Assembly: GCA_945833885.1 (NCBI GenBank) | Contig: CAMAFY010000001.1 | Location: 124,001 to 188,000, forward strand | Reading direction: 5' to 3' | Length of the DNA stretch: 64,000 bases | DNA from: an uncultured Bacteroidales bacterium | GTDB lineage: Bacteria; Bacteroidota; Bacteroidia; Bacteroidales; Bacteroidaceae | Part shown: positions 55,318 to 64,000 of the stretch, piece by piece | Layout of the letters: every line of letters begins with the position of its first letter | Position numbering within the stretch: position 1 is the first letter of the stretch | Made by a program: the position numbers and the translations under genes | Notes under the pieces: model-generated | Told to the model about the DNA's origin: nothing | Databases searched by the model: none | What the model saw: only the letters and a program-made list of their open reading frames with translations

Positions 55318-56019
55318 ATGCGAAAAAAAGAACTTTTTGAGCACGTACTTGAGTATTTCAGGCGCGAACACATAGAGGAAACCGGTAAGGCTCCGGAGTC
55401 TGACCGTGAAAGCATCGACACCGAACTGCATTATGGCAGCACTTTTCAATTACTCGTAGCGGTGATGCTGAGCGCACAATGCACCGATCGACGCATCAAT
55501 ACGGTGACTCCTGCACTGTTTGCCGATTATCCCGATGCTGAAACTTTGGCGGTGGCGCAGGAAGATGTAATCTATGAGTACATCAAAAGCGTGAGTTATC
55601 CCAACAACAAGGCCAAGCATCTCGTCGCTATGGCCCGTGCATTGGTGGAGCGTTTTCAGGGCGAGGTTCCGCAAACGTTGCAGGAACTCACACAGTTGCC
55701 GGGTGTGGGGCGCAAGACAGCCAATGTAATCCTTGCCATAGCCTTCGGGCAGCCGGCATTGGCAGTCGATACCCATGTGTTCAGGGTCAGCCATCGTCTG
55801 GGACTTGTTCCGAAGTCCGCAGCCACACCTTTTGCTGTGGAGTCGGCTTTACGCCGCTACATTCCTGACATTCTCGTGGGACATGCCCACCGTTGGCTCT
55901 TGCTTCATGGCAGATACGTCTGCACAGCGCGTAGTCCGAAGTGTGCCTCCTGTGGACTGTCTTCCGTATGTTCTGCTACGGGAATTGCAGCGCGCCCTGT
56001 CCCCAAGCCGAAGGTATAG
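55318..56019 (+). CDS. nth: Endonuclease III
   Basis: A 233-residue DNA glycosylase/AP lyase starting MRKKELFEHVLEYFRREHIE at 55318; a TTG seven codons upstream is possible. FQLLVAVMLSAQCTDRRINT, the helix-hairpin-helix LPGVGRKTANVIL with the catalytic Lys, and LAVDTHVFRVSHRLG with the catalytic Asp are present. The cluster Cys follow C-x6-C-x2-C-x5-C in CTARSPKCASCGLSSVC. It removes oxidised pyrimidines. A terminator hairpin shared with menCE lies 170 nt downstream. Confidence 0.97.
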   Translation: MRKKELFEHVLEYFRREHIEETGKAPESDRESIDTELHYGSTFQLLVAVMLSAQCTDRRINTVTPALFADYPDAETLAVAQEDVIYEYIKSVSYPNNKAKHLVAMARALVERFQGEVPQTLQELTQLPGVGRKTANVILAIAFGQPALAVDTHVFRVSHRLGLVPKSAATPFAVESALRRYIPDILVGHAHRWLLLHGRYVCTARSPKCASCGLSSVCSATGIAARPVPKPKV

Positions 56020-56191
56020 GTGGATGATGAGAACGTTTATGTCCTTTTCATGGAAGGCTGGAACAACCACAGGCGGAGTAATGAAACTCTGTTGTCCGCA
56101 CTGCTGTTGATCATACCCGTAATACACATTTCATAGCCTCGAAAGAAAGTATCGGCGACAGCCGCAGATAGCGTCGTCGATAGTAAAAAGA

Positions 56192-56229
56192 AATTCCGCA
56201 ATGTCCTGTATGGAAGGCATTGCGGAATT
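56192..56229. terminator. Bidirectional terminator between nth and menCE
   Basis: AATTCCGCAATG (56192-56203) and CATTGCGGAATT (56218-56229) form a 12-bp perfect stem. The minus strand then reads TCTTTTTACT, so the hairpin mainly serves the menCE transcript, 126 nt beyond its stop. The rest of the 335-nt gap shows no gene. Confidence 0.8.
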
Positions 56230-56354
56230 GTTGTTATGTGAAGTTTTAAGGGATGCTTAGGGGATAGATGATGGTATTGCTGTAAAAGGAATATCGTGCT
56301 GCGATGTGCAAAATGTGGATAACATCGGTTGATTGTATGGTGATGGCTGTAATA

Positions 56355-58463
56355 TCATCCTTGTGTTTTTATAATGTTTTCCGCCATTTCCCGTGCTTTT
56401 GCCCGCGCCGGTTTCCCGGTTTCTGTAAGGGGTATTTCGTCAACGGGCAGGATATTCCGCGGACGTTCATGGCGTTCTGTACGGCCAACAAGGCGTTGTG
56501 CTACGACTTCGGGCAGCGTTTCCGGTGTGTCGGGCACGTACATTAGTGTCAGCGCCTCGCCAAGAATGGGGTCTTTGACGGCAGTAAGCAGATAGGGAAC
56601 TCCGAGCGTACCGATGCTTTGTTCAAGTTTTTCAAGGGAAATCTTGATGCCTCCGGAAGAGATGATGTTGTCGGTGCGTCCGAGAATGCGGAATCTACCC
56701 TGTTCGTCTACCTCAGTTATGTCATGGGTGACAATGGTTTCGGCGCAGACGGCTGGGGCATGGATGTTCAGACATCCGAATTTATCGCGGGAAACCTCGA
56801 CATCCGGCAGGGGGGTGTACCATTCACTCTGTTCCTGACCATTGAGTCGCCGCATGGCAATGTGCGATAGTGTCTCGGTCATTCCATAGGTGCTGTATAC
56901 CTCGCCTTCGCAACATTGTAGGGCATCAAGCAGTTCAGGACTGACAGCACCTCCGCCGATGATGATGCGGGGAATGCGTGAAAACACCATGCGCTCGTGG
57001 ACATCCTGAAGGGAATTCCAGGCTTGCATGGGGGTGAGGGCAAGGAAATGTGGCAGAAGTGGGTGCCCTTCGGCAGGGATTTCGGGGAATAAGCGAAATA
57101 TCTGGGCAATGTCTTGCAGAGGATGTGACGATGGGGGGACTGCAGACAGCCGGAGATTTCCGACAATGGAGCGCACCACCATCATCTTTCCTGCAATGTA
57201 TTTCAGGGGCATGCAGAGCAATGCGTGGTCACCGGAACGGAGGCGGAGGAAACGGAGTGTCATTCGTGCGCTGGCTTCCATCCGTGATTTCTCAACGGTG
57301 ATAGGGCGCGGCTCCCCGGTGCTTCCGCTGGTGTAGACCTGAAGCGTTGGGCTTTCATCAGACCAATTGCGGCGAAAGTCCTCGACTTCATTCTCAAACA
57401 TCTCGCGCGTTTTCCCACCTGTATGCCATAATTGTTGACCGATGATGTCGAGTTGCGGGGCGGATGTGTTGTCGGTAAAGAGTTGTCCCGTACCCAGACC
57501 CTGGGGGAGTGTGGGATGTTGTTCGGCACACCATTGTGCAATGGCGTTAAGACCGATATTGCTTTCCAAAGCCGAGGTCGCCCAATATCCGATGTTTCGC
57601 TCGCGAGCAAGGGACATCCACTCCTCGCTTCCAGAGATTCCACCATGAAGTGAGGGCTTAAGGATGATATATTGCGGTTTGATGGTGTCAAGAAGACGTA
57701 TCTTTTCTGCCTTTTCATTGACACCTATGAGTTCTTCGTCAAGGGCAATTGGGATTGGACTTCTGCGACAAATGTCGGCCATTTCCTGCCATTGTCGTTG
57801 GGCAATGGGCTGCTCAATGCTGTGGATGCCGAAGGGTGCAAGTTCGCAAAGCCGTTCAAGGGCATTGGTATTGCTGAATCCTCCGTTGGCATCCAGGCGA
57901 AGTTCTATGACATCTGGCGGAAAATGCTCTCGTAAAACACGGATAAGTTGCAATTCTCGTTCCCAATCGATGGCGCCGACCTTTATCTTTACGCAGCGGA
58001 ATCCTTGGTCAACCTTTTGATGCATACGCCGTAACATCTCGTCGAAAGTCCCCATCCACACCAGGCCATTGATGGTGATTCCCTGCTCGCCACGGCTGAA
58101 ATTGTTGTCGTAAAGACAAAGGGGCGAGCGTCCGGCCTGCGATGCCTGGAAGGAAAGCATCGCGGTTTCCATTCCAAAAAGGATGCTCGGATAGTGCTGT
58201 AAATCGGCATAAGGGATGCTGCCGCTCTGGGAAAGCAGGTGACAAGCCTTGGCAAGGATTTCCTGATAGTCGGGGGTGTCATCACAACTGAGACGCGGAA
58301 GGGGGGCGCATTCACCGATGCCGAAGTACGGTGTCCCCTCTTCACGGATGGTAATATACCATACTTTACGCTCGCGATAGACGCCTCTTGAGGTGCCTGC
58401 CGGCTCTTTGAAATGAAGAATGTATGGACTGTAACTGACCGTCATGGCGAACTTCTTCAACAT
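56355..58463 (-). CDS. MenC-MenE fusion: o-succinylbenzoate synthase and o-succinylbenzoate-CoA ligase
   Basis: A 702-residue bifunctional protein. Residues about 8-345 are an enolase-superfamily OSB synthase: KIKVG (Lys159 and Lys161), LRLDANGG (Asp191), SIEQP (Glu218), LDEEL (Asp242) and ILKPS (Lys269). From about 375 an adenylate-forming ligase follows: YTSGSTGEPRPI (P-loop), CMPLKYIAGKMMVV, YSTYGMTETLSHIAMR, GRTDNIISSGGIKISLEKLE and the C-terminal catalytic Lys in LTETGKPARAKA. Together they convert SHCHC to OSB and then OSB-CoA in menaquinone synthesis. An ATG at 58445 is an alternative start. It begins 27 nt after menB, whose product acts next but one in the same pathway. Confidence 0.93.
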   Translation of the reverse strand: MLKKFAMTVSYSPYILHFKEPAGTSRGVYRERKVWYITIREEGTPYFGIGECAPLPRLSCDDTPDYQEILAKACHLLSQSGSIPYADLQHYPSILFGMETAMLSFQASQAGRSPLCLYDNNFSRGEQGITINGLVWMGTFDEMLRRMHQKVDQGFRCVKIKVGAIDWERELQLIRVLREHFPPDVIELRLDANGGFSNTNALERLCELAPFGIHSIEQPIAQRQWQEMADICRRSPIPIALDEELIGVNEKAEKIRLLDTIKPQYIILKPSLHGGISGSEEWMSLARERNIGYWATSALESNIGLNAIAQWCAEQHPTLPQGLGTGQLFTDNTSAPQLDIIGQQLWHTGGKTREMFENEVEDFRRNWSDESPTLQVYTSGSTGEPRPITVEKSRMEASARMTLRFLRLRSGDHALLCMPLKYIAGKMMVVRSIVGNLRLSAVPPSSHPLQDIAQIFRLFPEIPAEGHPLLPHFLALTPMQAWNSLQDVHERMVFSRIPRIIIGGGAVSPELLDALQCCEGEVYSTYGMTETLSHIAMRRLNGQEQSEWYTPLPDVEVSRDKFGCLNIHAPAVCAETIVTHDITEVDEQGRFRILGRTDNIISSGGIKISLEKLEQSIGTLGVPYLLTAVKDPILGEALTLMYVPDTPETLPEVVAQRLVGRTERHERPRNILPVDEIPLTETGKPARAKAREMAENIIKTQG

Positions 58464-58490
58464 TTGTTCTTAACGTCTGTGGAAATTATG

Positions 58491-59348
58491 TTAGGGAAGT
58501 TTGGGAAATTTGCTCCAGTCGGGTTTTCTCTTTTCCAGAAAAGCCTGCCCGCCTTCGTGCGCTTCATCGATGAGATAATAGAGCATTGTAGCGTCGCCTG
58601 CAAGTTCTTGGATGCCGGCCTGTCCGTCAAGTTCAGCATTCAGTCCGGCCTTTATCATACGCAATGCAAGGGGCGAGCGCTCCATCATTGTCTTTGCCCA
58701 CGAAACAACCTCATCTTCAAGGTCGTCAAACGGAACAACTTTATTGACCATTCCCATTTTTTCTGCCTCATCAGCGGTATAAAGACGGCACATGAACCAT
58801 ATTTCGCGTGCCTTCTTCTGACCTACGATACGCGCAAGGTAACTTGCACCGAAGCCAGCATCAAAGGATCCGACCTTAGGTCCCGTCTGTCCGAACATAG
58901 CATTCTGAGAAGCGATGGTAAGATCACAAATCAAATGCAGCACATGTCCGCCTCCGACAGCAAAACCATTGACCATTGCTATGACGGGTTTTGGAAGAGA
59001 ACGTATCTGTTTCTGAACATCGAGTACATTAAGACGGGGGACACCGTCGCCGCCAACGTATCCTCCGCGTCCTTTAACGTGCATATCACCGCCGGAACAA
59101 AAGGCTTCGGTGCGTAAACGTTCGGCTTCGCTCTGACCTTCTACGGCAGGACTGTGCGCTCCTGTGAGAACCACGACGCAGATATCGGGATTTTCACGGC
59201 AGATAACCAAAGCCTGACTGATTTCGCTCACGGTAAGCGGAGTGAAAGCGTTGCGATAACGGGGACGATTGATGGTAATTCGGGCGATGCCTTCAAAGAA
59301 ATCGAAAAGAATTTCCTGAAAAGGCTTGATGGTGGTCCAGTTTCTCAT
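58491..59348 (-). CDS. menB: 1,4-dihydroxy-2-naphthoyl-CoA synthase
   Basis: A 285-residue crotonase-fold enzyme. [58 protein letters not shown] (the long loop typical of MenB), [20 protein letters not shown] (oxyanion hole) and [20 protein letters not shown] match MenB. It closes the second ring of the naphthoquinone. It is the first gene of the men pair, directly followed by menCE. Confidence 0.97.
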   Translation of the reverse strand: MRNWTTIKPFQEILFDFFEGIARITINRPRYRNAFTPLTVSEISQALVICRENPDICVVVLTGAHSPAVEGQSEAERLRTEAFCSGGDMHVKGRGGYVGGDGVPRLNVLDVQKQIRSLPKPVIAMVNGFAVGGGHVLHLICDLTIASQNAMFGQTGPKVGSFDAGFGASYLARIVGQKKAREIWFMCRLYTADEAEKMGMVNKVVPFDDLEDEVVSWAKTMMERSPLALRMIKAGLNAELDGQAGIQELAGDATMLYYLIDEAHEGGQAFLEKRKPDWSKFPKLP

Positions 59349-59655
59349 GGCTTATTTCATTGTGTTTCGTGGTACGTTCTTTTATTTTTCTGGTGAATTC
59401 CTTGTGTCTAATTTGATGTATTGTTTGAATCCGGTTTCTCTATTCCTTGTCTTGCCTCTGTCGTGCTTCTTATGTTTTTATAAAATTATTCTGAACATCG
59501 TGGCTAAAACATTGGGACATACAATCAAATTCCTGGGACTTGTCGAGGTGTAATCCTGAAATCTGGGAAAGGACGTGTTGGAATTTCAACAAGAGAATAT
59601 GGAATACAGGATGTTGCAGATGGGCAGAATTCTTTGCAGAGAAGGCAGAACGAGG
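59349..59655. other. Intergenic stretch upstream of menB
   Basis: No gene and no convincing -7 box or hairpin were found in these 307 nt. The first 120 nt are T-rich on the plus strand. The menB promoter must lie here. Confidence 0.4.
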
Positions 59656-60129
59656 TTATTTCGTCACTGATTTTCCCTCAAGATATTTGCAATAGATGCG
59701 GATAGCACTCTCAACCATACGTGCACAAGGCCGCGTGGCGTAATAATGTTCGTTGCGCTCTGCGGGGGTGGGGACGGATGATGCCGTGCCGCCAAGGAGT
59801 TCGCGGCAAAGCAAACTTCCGTTATTTTTGCGGAATTCACCGGCAAGATGTTGTACGAGTTCGTAGTTTTCTTTCTTCAAAGCCGCAGAAGGGTAGGGAT
59901 TCTCCAAATCTTTACCCGTTTCAAGTCCGGCAAGAAGGAACATTCCACAGGCGCTTCCACAGGTTTCACGCATACGTCCGATGCCACCACCAAAGGAAGC
60001 GGCAAGGCGGGATAGAAGATTTTCATCAAGACCATAGACATCGGAGAATGCCATAGCGACAGATTGTGAGCAATTATATCCGTTCATGAACAGATCGACA
60101 CCTTTTCGAACACGTTCTTCAGTAGTCAT
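59656..60129 (-). CDS. C_GCAxxG_C_C family putative redox protein
   Basis: A 157-residue protein. MNGYNCSQSVAMAFSDVYGL, SFGGGIGRMRETCGSACGMF, LLCRELLGGT and RPCARMVESAIRIYCKYLE supply the spaced Cys residues that define the C_GCAxxG_C_C family. Members are thought to bind metal or take part in redox chemistry, though no activity is proven. The family is common next to transport or redox genes in anaerobes. It begins 29 nt after batE on the same strand, so it may be the last gene of the bat operon. Confidence 0.88.
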   Translation of the reverse strand: MTTEERVRKGVDLFMNGYNCSQSVAMAFSDVYGLDENLLSRLAASFGGGIGRMRETCGSACGMFLLAGLETGKDLENPYPSAALKKENYELVQHLAGEFRKNNGSLLCRELLGGTASSVPTPAERNEHYYATRPCARMVESAIRIYCKYLEGKSVTK

Positions 60130-60158
60130 TTCTTTTACGTTTTTTTGATGATTGGGGC

Positions 60159-60968
60159 TTATTTAGTTGTTCCTTCTTTTTGCGCTGGAGCATCTTCCAC
60201 CACTTTGATGAAGCCTTTCTCGGTCATCCATCCCTCAGTTTCGGTGCCGGGAATGGAGATATGAATCCAGTTTTTCTCACTTTCATCGTTAAGAATGGTG
60301 AAGATCTGTCCTTCTCGAAGCGTGATTACCTCCTTACTGTTGGGGGAAGGAGATGTCAGAACTTTGACTTCCGGTGAGGAAATGATGGCTTGCATGTTAT
60401 GGTTGTAGCGGTAACGCTGTATGGAAGCGTTGACAATACAGAATGCCATACCGAACAATGCGATGACGAATACCGTGAATCCGGCTTTCCGAAGGGCAAT
60501 GCGTTGGGGAAGAACATAGACAGCCAAGGCCAGAAAACCAAGCAAAAGGAAAAAGATGCTGAAGGTTGTCCATCCCTCTACGCCGTATGTGTTGACGAGC
60601 ATACGGAACCATTGGATAAAAAACATCTCATCGCTCTCGATATCTTGCAGACCCATGTGCAGTTGAGCCTTTTGAAGATTGTCGTGAGCATGGGTGAATC
60701 CGGGACGAATGCGCAGTGCACGGAGGTAATTGAGCGAGGCTTCAGTATACTGTTGTTGGCGGTAGTGGGCATTACCAAGGTTATAATAGATGTCGGCGGA
60801 CGGAGTTTCTCCAATCTGTTGCAGGGAATCCGCCACCTGAGAAAGAAGGGTCGCTGCAGCATTGTATTGCATACTGCTATAGGCCTCTTCTGCCTTCTGG
60901 ACTCGTTCATCGGCAATGGACAGAAACGGACATAGAAACAGCAGGGTAAGGATGAGGATATGTCGCAT
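60159..60968 (-). CDS. batE: BatE-like TPR/SH3 membrane protein
   Basis: A 269-residue protein. The signal-like MRHILILTLLFLCPFLSIAD is followed by TPR repeats (AEEAYSSMQYNAAATLLSQV, SADIYYNLGNAHYRQQQYTE, ASLNYLRALRIRPGFTHAHD), two membrane helices (TTFSIFFLLLGFLALAVYVL, AGFTVFVIALFGMAFCIV) and a C-terminal SH3-like domain (EVKVLTSPSPNSKEVITLRE, WIHISIPGTETEGWMTEKGF). This order is that of Bacteroides aerotolerance protein BatE. It is the fourth bat gene of the set. Its role, maintaining the envelope under oxygen stress, is known only in outline. Confidence 0.9.
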   Translation of the reverse strand: MRHILILTLLFLCPFLSIADERVQKAEEAYSSMQYNAAATLLSQVADSLQQIGETPSADIYYNLGNAHYRQQQYTEASLNYLRALRIRPGFTHAHDNLQKAQLHMGLQDIESDEMFFIQWFRMLVNTYGVEGWTTFSIFFLLLGFLALAVYVLPQRIALRKAGFTVFVIALFGMAFCIVNASIQRYRYNHNMQAIISSPEVKVLTSPSPNSKEVITLREGQIFTILNDESEKNWIHISIPGTETEGWMTEKGFIKVVEDAPAQKEGTTK

Positions 60969-61134
60969 GGTGATGATGGGTGCTTGGTGGAATAATTGTG
61001 CTTGTGAGAGAAAGGAAATCGGGAGAATTTAGCGTTTGAAAGCGATAATGAGTACGGATTCTTCCAATAGTTTTCTCCGAAAATTTTAATTGCATCTGCT
61101 GGTTTTCGTGGTGAAACCTTATCGAAGCACTTGT

Positions 61135-62988
61135 TTAGAGTTTGGTGTCGATGCGCGTGATGATGTCGGAGGCACTGTGGAGATGGGCCTGTTTTTTTGA
61201 CTTTTCCGCATCGGGAGCAAAGCGGGCATAATCGCAAGTCTCAAGCAATGTCTTTAATTGTTGGAGGATATCGTTTGGAATCTCCTTTTGTTCCAGTGCG
61301 TCAAGAAGACTTTGCGAGGTGAGGGTTGCGGCATTAAGTCTGAGTTTGTCGGTAAAATAATTGCGGAGAATGTTGGAAAGTTGTCCGTAGAAGTTGTTGT
61401 CCTCCTTACCTTCCGTGATTTTCTTCTCAATAGTCCTCAATGCTTTCATCGCATTTTTTTGCGCTTGTGAGGTGCGCCATCCGGCAATGTCGGCACGAAG
61501 TGAGGCACGTTTGTTGGCAAAGGTCAGGACAAAAAGGCCAGCAACAATGATGAAGATGTATAGAAGGACGTTCGAGATACTGCCAATCCATAACATTCCA
61601 CCGCTGAATGTGCCGTTGCTATGGGTGGAAGATGCCACGTGACGATAGGGCGAAATCTCCATTTCGCGGGACTTTGCGTCGTAATTTCCTTCGTGAGCGC
61701 TACGGGTTCCCTTTTTGATGTCCAAAGGAATTGCAGGGACGGATAGGGTAACGTAGCGGCCTGTCTCGGGATTGAAGAAAACGAAATCCTGTGGTTTTAG
61801 GGTGTATTGCCCGATGTTTCGGGGTACAAACGTGTAGTCGAAATACATTTCTCCGCTGATACCATCGGCATTTACCTTGGTATTGTCGGTAGTCTTCGGC
61901 TCAAAATGCTCAAAGTCTTTGGGAAACGGCATTTCAGGAGCCTTAATCAGTTTCATATTTCCCTTGCCGCTGACGGTGAGTCTGAGGGTTGCAACATCGT
62001 TGGTACGGGGTATGGGGGTGATAAGTTGGGACTTTATCTTGAAATTGCCGACACCTCCGGAGAAATTTGCAGGACGGGGAGTGGGAAGTGGCAGCACTTC
62101 GATGTTCAAGTCGGGACTTTTGCGCAGAACCTTGACGTTGATGTTCCCACCACCATTGAAGAATGCGTCTATGGCATCCATCTTTGTGTCGCGTTGCAGC
62201 ACGTCGCATTCAAAGGAAATGCCGGGAATGGTAATCTTTCCTGTTTGTTGTGGGAAGACAATGTATTTAAGATTGGTGGCCACACGGTAGAGTCCATTGT
62301 TCTGGCGTTCCGTATTTGGACTGAGATTGCGCGGAAGTTCGATTTCCTGTGTCCAAAATCCTTTGAGGTCAGGCTTCTGTTTCAGCATGACATTTGCCAA
62401 GGCTACGCCTACTTTTGCGTGAACATTGTAGGTAAGCATAATGGGTTCCTGCTCGTAAACACGGTGTTTTGTGGCATCAACAGTAAAGTACAGGTCGCGT
62501 TGTGTGATGGCAGAGCCTGCATTTTGCGGTTTGACGTAATAGTCTTCATCGTCTTCTTGCGGCTGGTTACCCGTTGATGCTTTGCCGTTTCCCTCCTGAA
62601 CGTTGATGGACAACGGCTTTGTGCGTAATGTTTTTCCGTTGACCCTGATGCTGGCTACGGGAATATTGAATGTTCCTTTCTTATCCGCTTGTAGTACAAA
62701 TGTGTATGTAGTATTGCTCGACTTGGAGGATTTACCGTTGATGTACTGATAACTTGAAAAATGGCTTTCGGAAGGGCCTACAAGTTTTTCAAATCCATTG
62801 AATGCCGGACACGAAAAATCCGTACCCTCAGCATTGGAGAGCACGAATTTTACTTTGAATGGCAAACCGGTTGTTACCGTCTTTGGTGCCTGGGCTACAA
62901 AGGAAACCTGTGCCAGGACCTCGGTAAAATGGAAGCCGGCACAGAGGATGGTAAGGGTAAACAGAATATATCTGAGAAATTTCGTCAT
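61135..62988 (-). CDS. batD: BatD-like protein (oxygen tolerance)
   Basis: A 617-residue protein counted from MTKFLRYILFTLTILCAGFH, a signal peptide; ATG at 62997 three codons upstream is an alternative. Several beta-sandwich repeats follow (PKTVTTGLPFKVKFVLSNAE, VDATKHRVYEQEPIMLTYNV, RTNDVATLRLTVSGKGNMKL), then the C-terminal membrane helix VLLYIFIIVAGLFVLTFANK and a cytoplasmic helical tail. This is the order of BatD. It follows batC with a 22-bp repeat array in the gap and precedes batE by 166 nt. It likely interacts with the von Willebrand-type BatA/BatB proteins in the periplasm. Confidence 0.93.
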   Translation of the reverse strand: MTKFLRYILFTLTILCAGFHFTEVLAQVSFVAQAPKTVTTGLPFKVKFVLSNAEGTDFSCPAFNGFEKLVGPSESHFSSYQYINGKSSKSSNTTYTFVLQADKKGTFNIPVASIRVNGKTLRTKPLSINVQEGNGKASTGNQPQEDDEDYYVKPQNAGSAITQRDLYFTVDATKHRVYEQEPIMLTYNVHAKVGVALANVMLKQKPDLKGFWTQEIELPRNLSPNTERQNNGLYRVATNLKYIVFPQQTGKITIPGISFECDVLQRDTKMDAIDAFFNGGGNINVKVLRKSPDLNIEVLPLPTPRPANFSGGVGNFKIKSQLITPIPRTNDVATLRLTVSGKGNMKLIKAPEMPFPKDFEHFEPKTTDNTKVNADGISGEMYFDYTFVPRNIGQYTLKPQDFVFFNPETGRYVTLSVPAIPLDIKKGTRSAHEGNYDAKSREMEISPYRHVASSTHSNGTFSGGMLWIGSISNVLLYIFIIVAGLFVLTFANKRASLRADIAGWRTSQAQKNAMKALRTIEKKITEGKEDNNFYGQLSNILRNYFTDKLRLNAATLTSQSLLDALEQKEIPNDILQQLKTLLETCDYARFAPDAEKSKKQAHLHSASDIITRIDTKL

Positions 62989-63043
62989 AATCGTCATCAG
63001 GAAAAATGGGAGAATGGACGGAGAGGCGTGGAGAATTGAGGAT

Positions 63044-63175
63044 GCAACATCGGATGTCCGTATTGGAAACTTCGGAACAATCGATATGAAACCTTTGGTC
63101 TTTCAATGCGAAAGTTCGGAACAATTGATGTAAAACCTTTGGTCTTTTAATACGAGAGTTCAGAAGGATTACGAT
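63044..63175. repeat. 22-bp degenerate tandem array, 6 units with alternating types
   Basis: Units start at 63044, 63066, 63088, 63110, 63132 and 63154. They alternate between GAAACTTCGGAACAATCGAT and GAAACCTTTGGTCTTTCAAT types, giving a 44-bp higher-order period. The TTCGGAAC core resembles family A. It lies between the batC stop (63212) and the batD start. Confidence 0.85.
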
Positions 63176-63211
63176 GGGTTGTCGTGGCTTGAAAAGGGAA
63201 GGACAGACTGA

Positions 63212-63868
63212 TTACCAACCTTTTTCAAGTTGCTTGCGTCGCGGTTGCCCGGCATTCTCCATTTTTTTTCGGGTTTGTTGTTCTGCCTGTCGGGTGAGAT
63301 TCAGTATTTGTTCGACATTGTCCTCCGACATTTGCTGCTCATTGTTTTGCTGTTGTTGTTTATCTTGTTGGTTTTGTTTGTCGTTTCCGTTTTCTTGGTT
63401 CTTGTTTTGGTCCTGTTGTTGTTGTTCCTCCTGCTGTTGTTGCTGTTGTTTTTGACAGAGGGCCAGGTTGTATCGGGTGTCATTATCGTAAGGATTGTTG
63501 CGTAAAGCCTCTTTATAAGCATCAATCGCGCGTGAATAATCCTTATTGTTCTGATGAATGAATCCGATATTGTGGTATGCCATGGCACGAACCATGCGGT
63601 TCTCTTCGTTTTTTGCGGCATTCGCGAAACATTGCAGGGCATCTTTTCCGTTTTTCTGTGCCAGATAAGTGTCGCCCAGGTTGAACATTGCACGGCTGTT
63701 ACGGGGATTTTTCTCCAAAGCCTTTCGGTAACACTTCTCAGCCTTCGTCCATTCGCCACGGCTAAAGGCGCGGTTTCCCTGGTGAATCATGCCCCATTCT
63801 GAATTTTGTGCCAGTGTCGGGATGGCAAAGATTGTGAATAAAAGGAAAATATGTAGTAACCGTTTCAT
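63212..63868 (-). CDS. batC: BatC-like TPR protein
   Basis: A 218-residue exported protein starting MKRLLHIFLLFTIFAIPTLA; the frame extends upstream over the batB tail but that part is out of context. TPR repeats follow (NRAFSRGEWTKAEKCYRKAL, SRAMFNLGDTYLAQKNGKDA, AYHNIGFIHQNNKDYSRAID, AYKEALRNNPYDNDTRYNLA). A Gln/Asn-rich segment (roughly residues 140-185) and a Glu/Lys-rich tail end the protein. In Bacteroides BatC acts with BatB and BatA. It overlaps no neighbour and lies 43 nt after the batB stop. Confidence 0.92.
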   Translation of the reverse strand: MKRLLHIFLLFTIFAIPTLAQNSEWGMIHQGNRAFSRGEWTKAEKCYRKALEKNPRNSRAMFNLGDTYLAQKNGKDALQCFANAAKNEENRMVRAMAYHNIGFIHQNNKDYSRAIDAYKEALRNNPYDNDTRYNLALCQKQQQQQQEEQQQQDQNKNQENGNDKQNQQDKQQQQNNEQQMSEDNVEQILNLTRQAEQQTRKKMENAGQPRRKQLEKGW

Positions 63869-63911
63869 AAGATGAATGGTATATGAGTTGTGGAAGATTG
63901 GATGTCGTGTT

Positions 63912-64000
63912 TTACTGCTGCTTCTGAAAAAGATGGAAACGGTTGTAGAAAGGATTCTTTTTGTCCAAGACAAACATCTCGATGAGGAGGATGATGAGGA
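63912..64000 (-). CDS. batB: BatB-like protein, C-terminal end (runs off the right edge)
   Basis: Only the last 29 residues are visible: a hydrophobic LIILLIEMFVLDKKNPFYN, then RFHLFQKQQ and a TAA. A membrane helix ending in LDKKNPxFxxxHLF is what I expect for the C-terminus of BatB, whose VWA domain would lie outside the window. Position directly before batC supports the call. Confidence 0.75.
   Translation of the reverse strand, partial: LIILLIEMFVLDKKNPFYNRFHLFQKQQ

Noticed and set aside
59349-59655. A tRNA or small RNA gene upstream of menB
   Set aside because: No cloverleaf, conserved loop motif or terminator hairpin could be found.

Overview
The window looks like a chromosome segment of a Bacteroidales bacterium, most likely Prevotella or a close relative. 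Supporting signs are: promoter-like TAnnTTTG boxes instead of E. coli -10 boxes and almost no Shine-Dalgarno sequences; an aerotolerance (bat) gene set; a UpxY-type antiterminator heading a surface-polysaccharide locus; large secreted M6 and M64 peptidases with Bacteroidetes-style C-terminal tails; a LytTR/LytS two-component pair joined to a MacAB-TolC-like exporter; and menaquinone genes. No rRNA, tRNA, CRISPR array, insertion sequence or prophage was recognised. Every gene is in the order of ordinary chromosomal backbone, with one accessory-looking block (the polysaccharide locus).

Layout. 1-9.3 kb: the 5' part of ftsK, a secreted M64 peptidase, an iron alcohol dehydrogenase with a TIGR04076 partner, a 1370-residue M6 peptidase and a 61-residue CxxC protein. 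9.8-18 kb: a BadF/BcrA-type sugar kinase, two PLP enzymes of sulfur amino acid metabolism, HtrA protease, HemW and thioredoxin. 18-25 kb: a glycan-scavenging block with a kelch mutarotase fused to a sodium:solute symporter, a large secreted protein and a GH29 fucosidase. 25-35 kb: housekeeping genes (ruvC, a DUF1573 protein, mannose-1-phosphate guanylyltransferase, mutY, dnaJ-grpE, an ABC-F ATPase, panB, a GH25 lysozyme). 35.8-45.3 kb: a nine-gene polysaccharide locus (UpxY, five glycosyltransferases, a Wzy-like polymerase/ligase, an acetyltransferase, a nucleotidyltransferase-fold protein). 45.5-53.4 kb: rubrerythrin, then a six-gene operon for efflux and its sensing. 54.5-64 kb: ribE-nth, menB, a menC-menE fusion, a C_GCAxxG_C_C protein and batB(partial)-batC-batD-batE.

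The most unusual feature is not a gene. At least eleven intergenic regions carry short degenerate tandem arrays whose unit is 22 bp (occasionally 21 or 23). The unit sequence differs among several locus-specific families, yet the period stays the same. Five loci share one family (core AAGTGCGGAACTTT or AACATCGGAACTTT), a sixth holds the same family in reverse orientation, and the other families are further removed. Several arrays begin at or within about ten bases of a stop codon or directly abut a terminator hairpin. Conserved period with drifting sequence suggests selection on spacing, about two helical turns, or a shared copying mechanism. This is the best candidate here for an undescribed system. 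Other points worth attention are the menC-menE and kelch-symporter fusions, an ABC-F protein with a degenerate second ATP site, a 97-nt nested hairpin between the M6 peptidase and alcohol dehydrogenase genes, and a possible leaderless ruvC.
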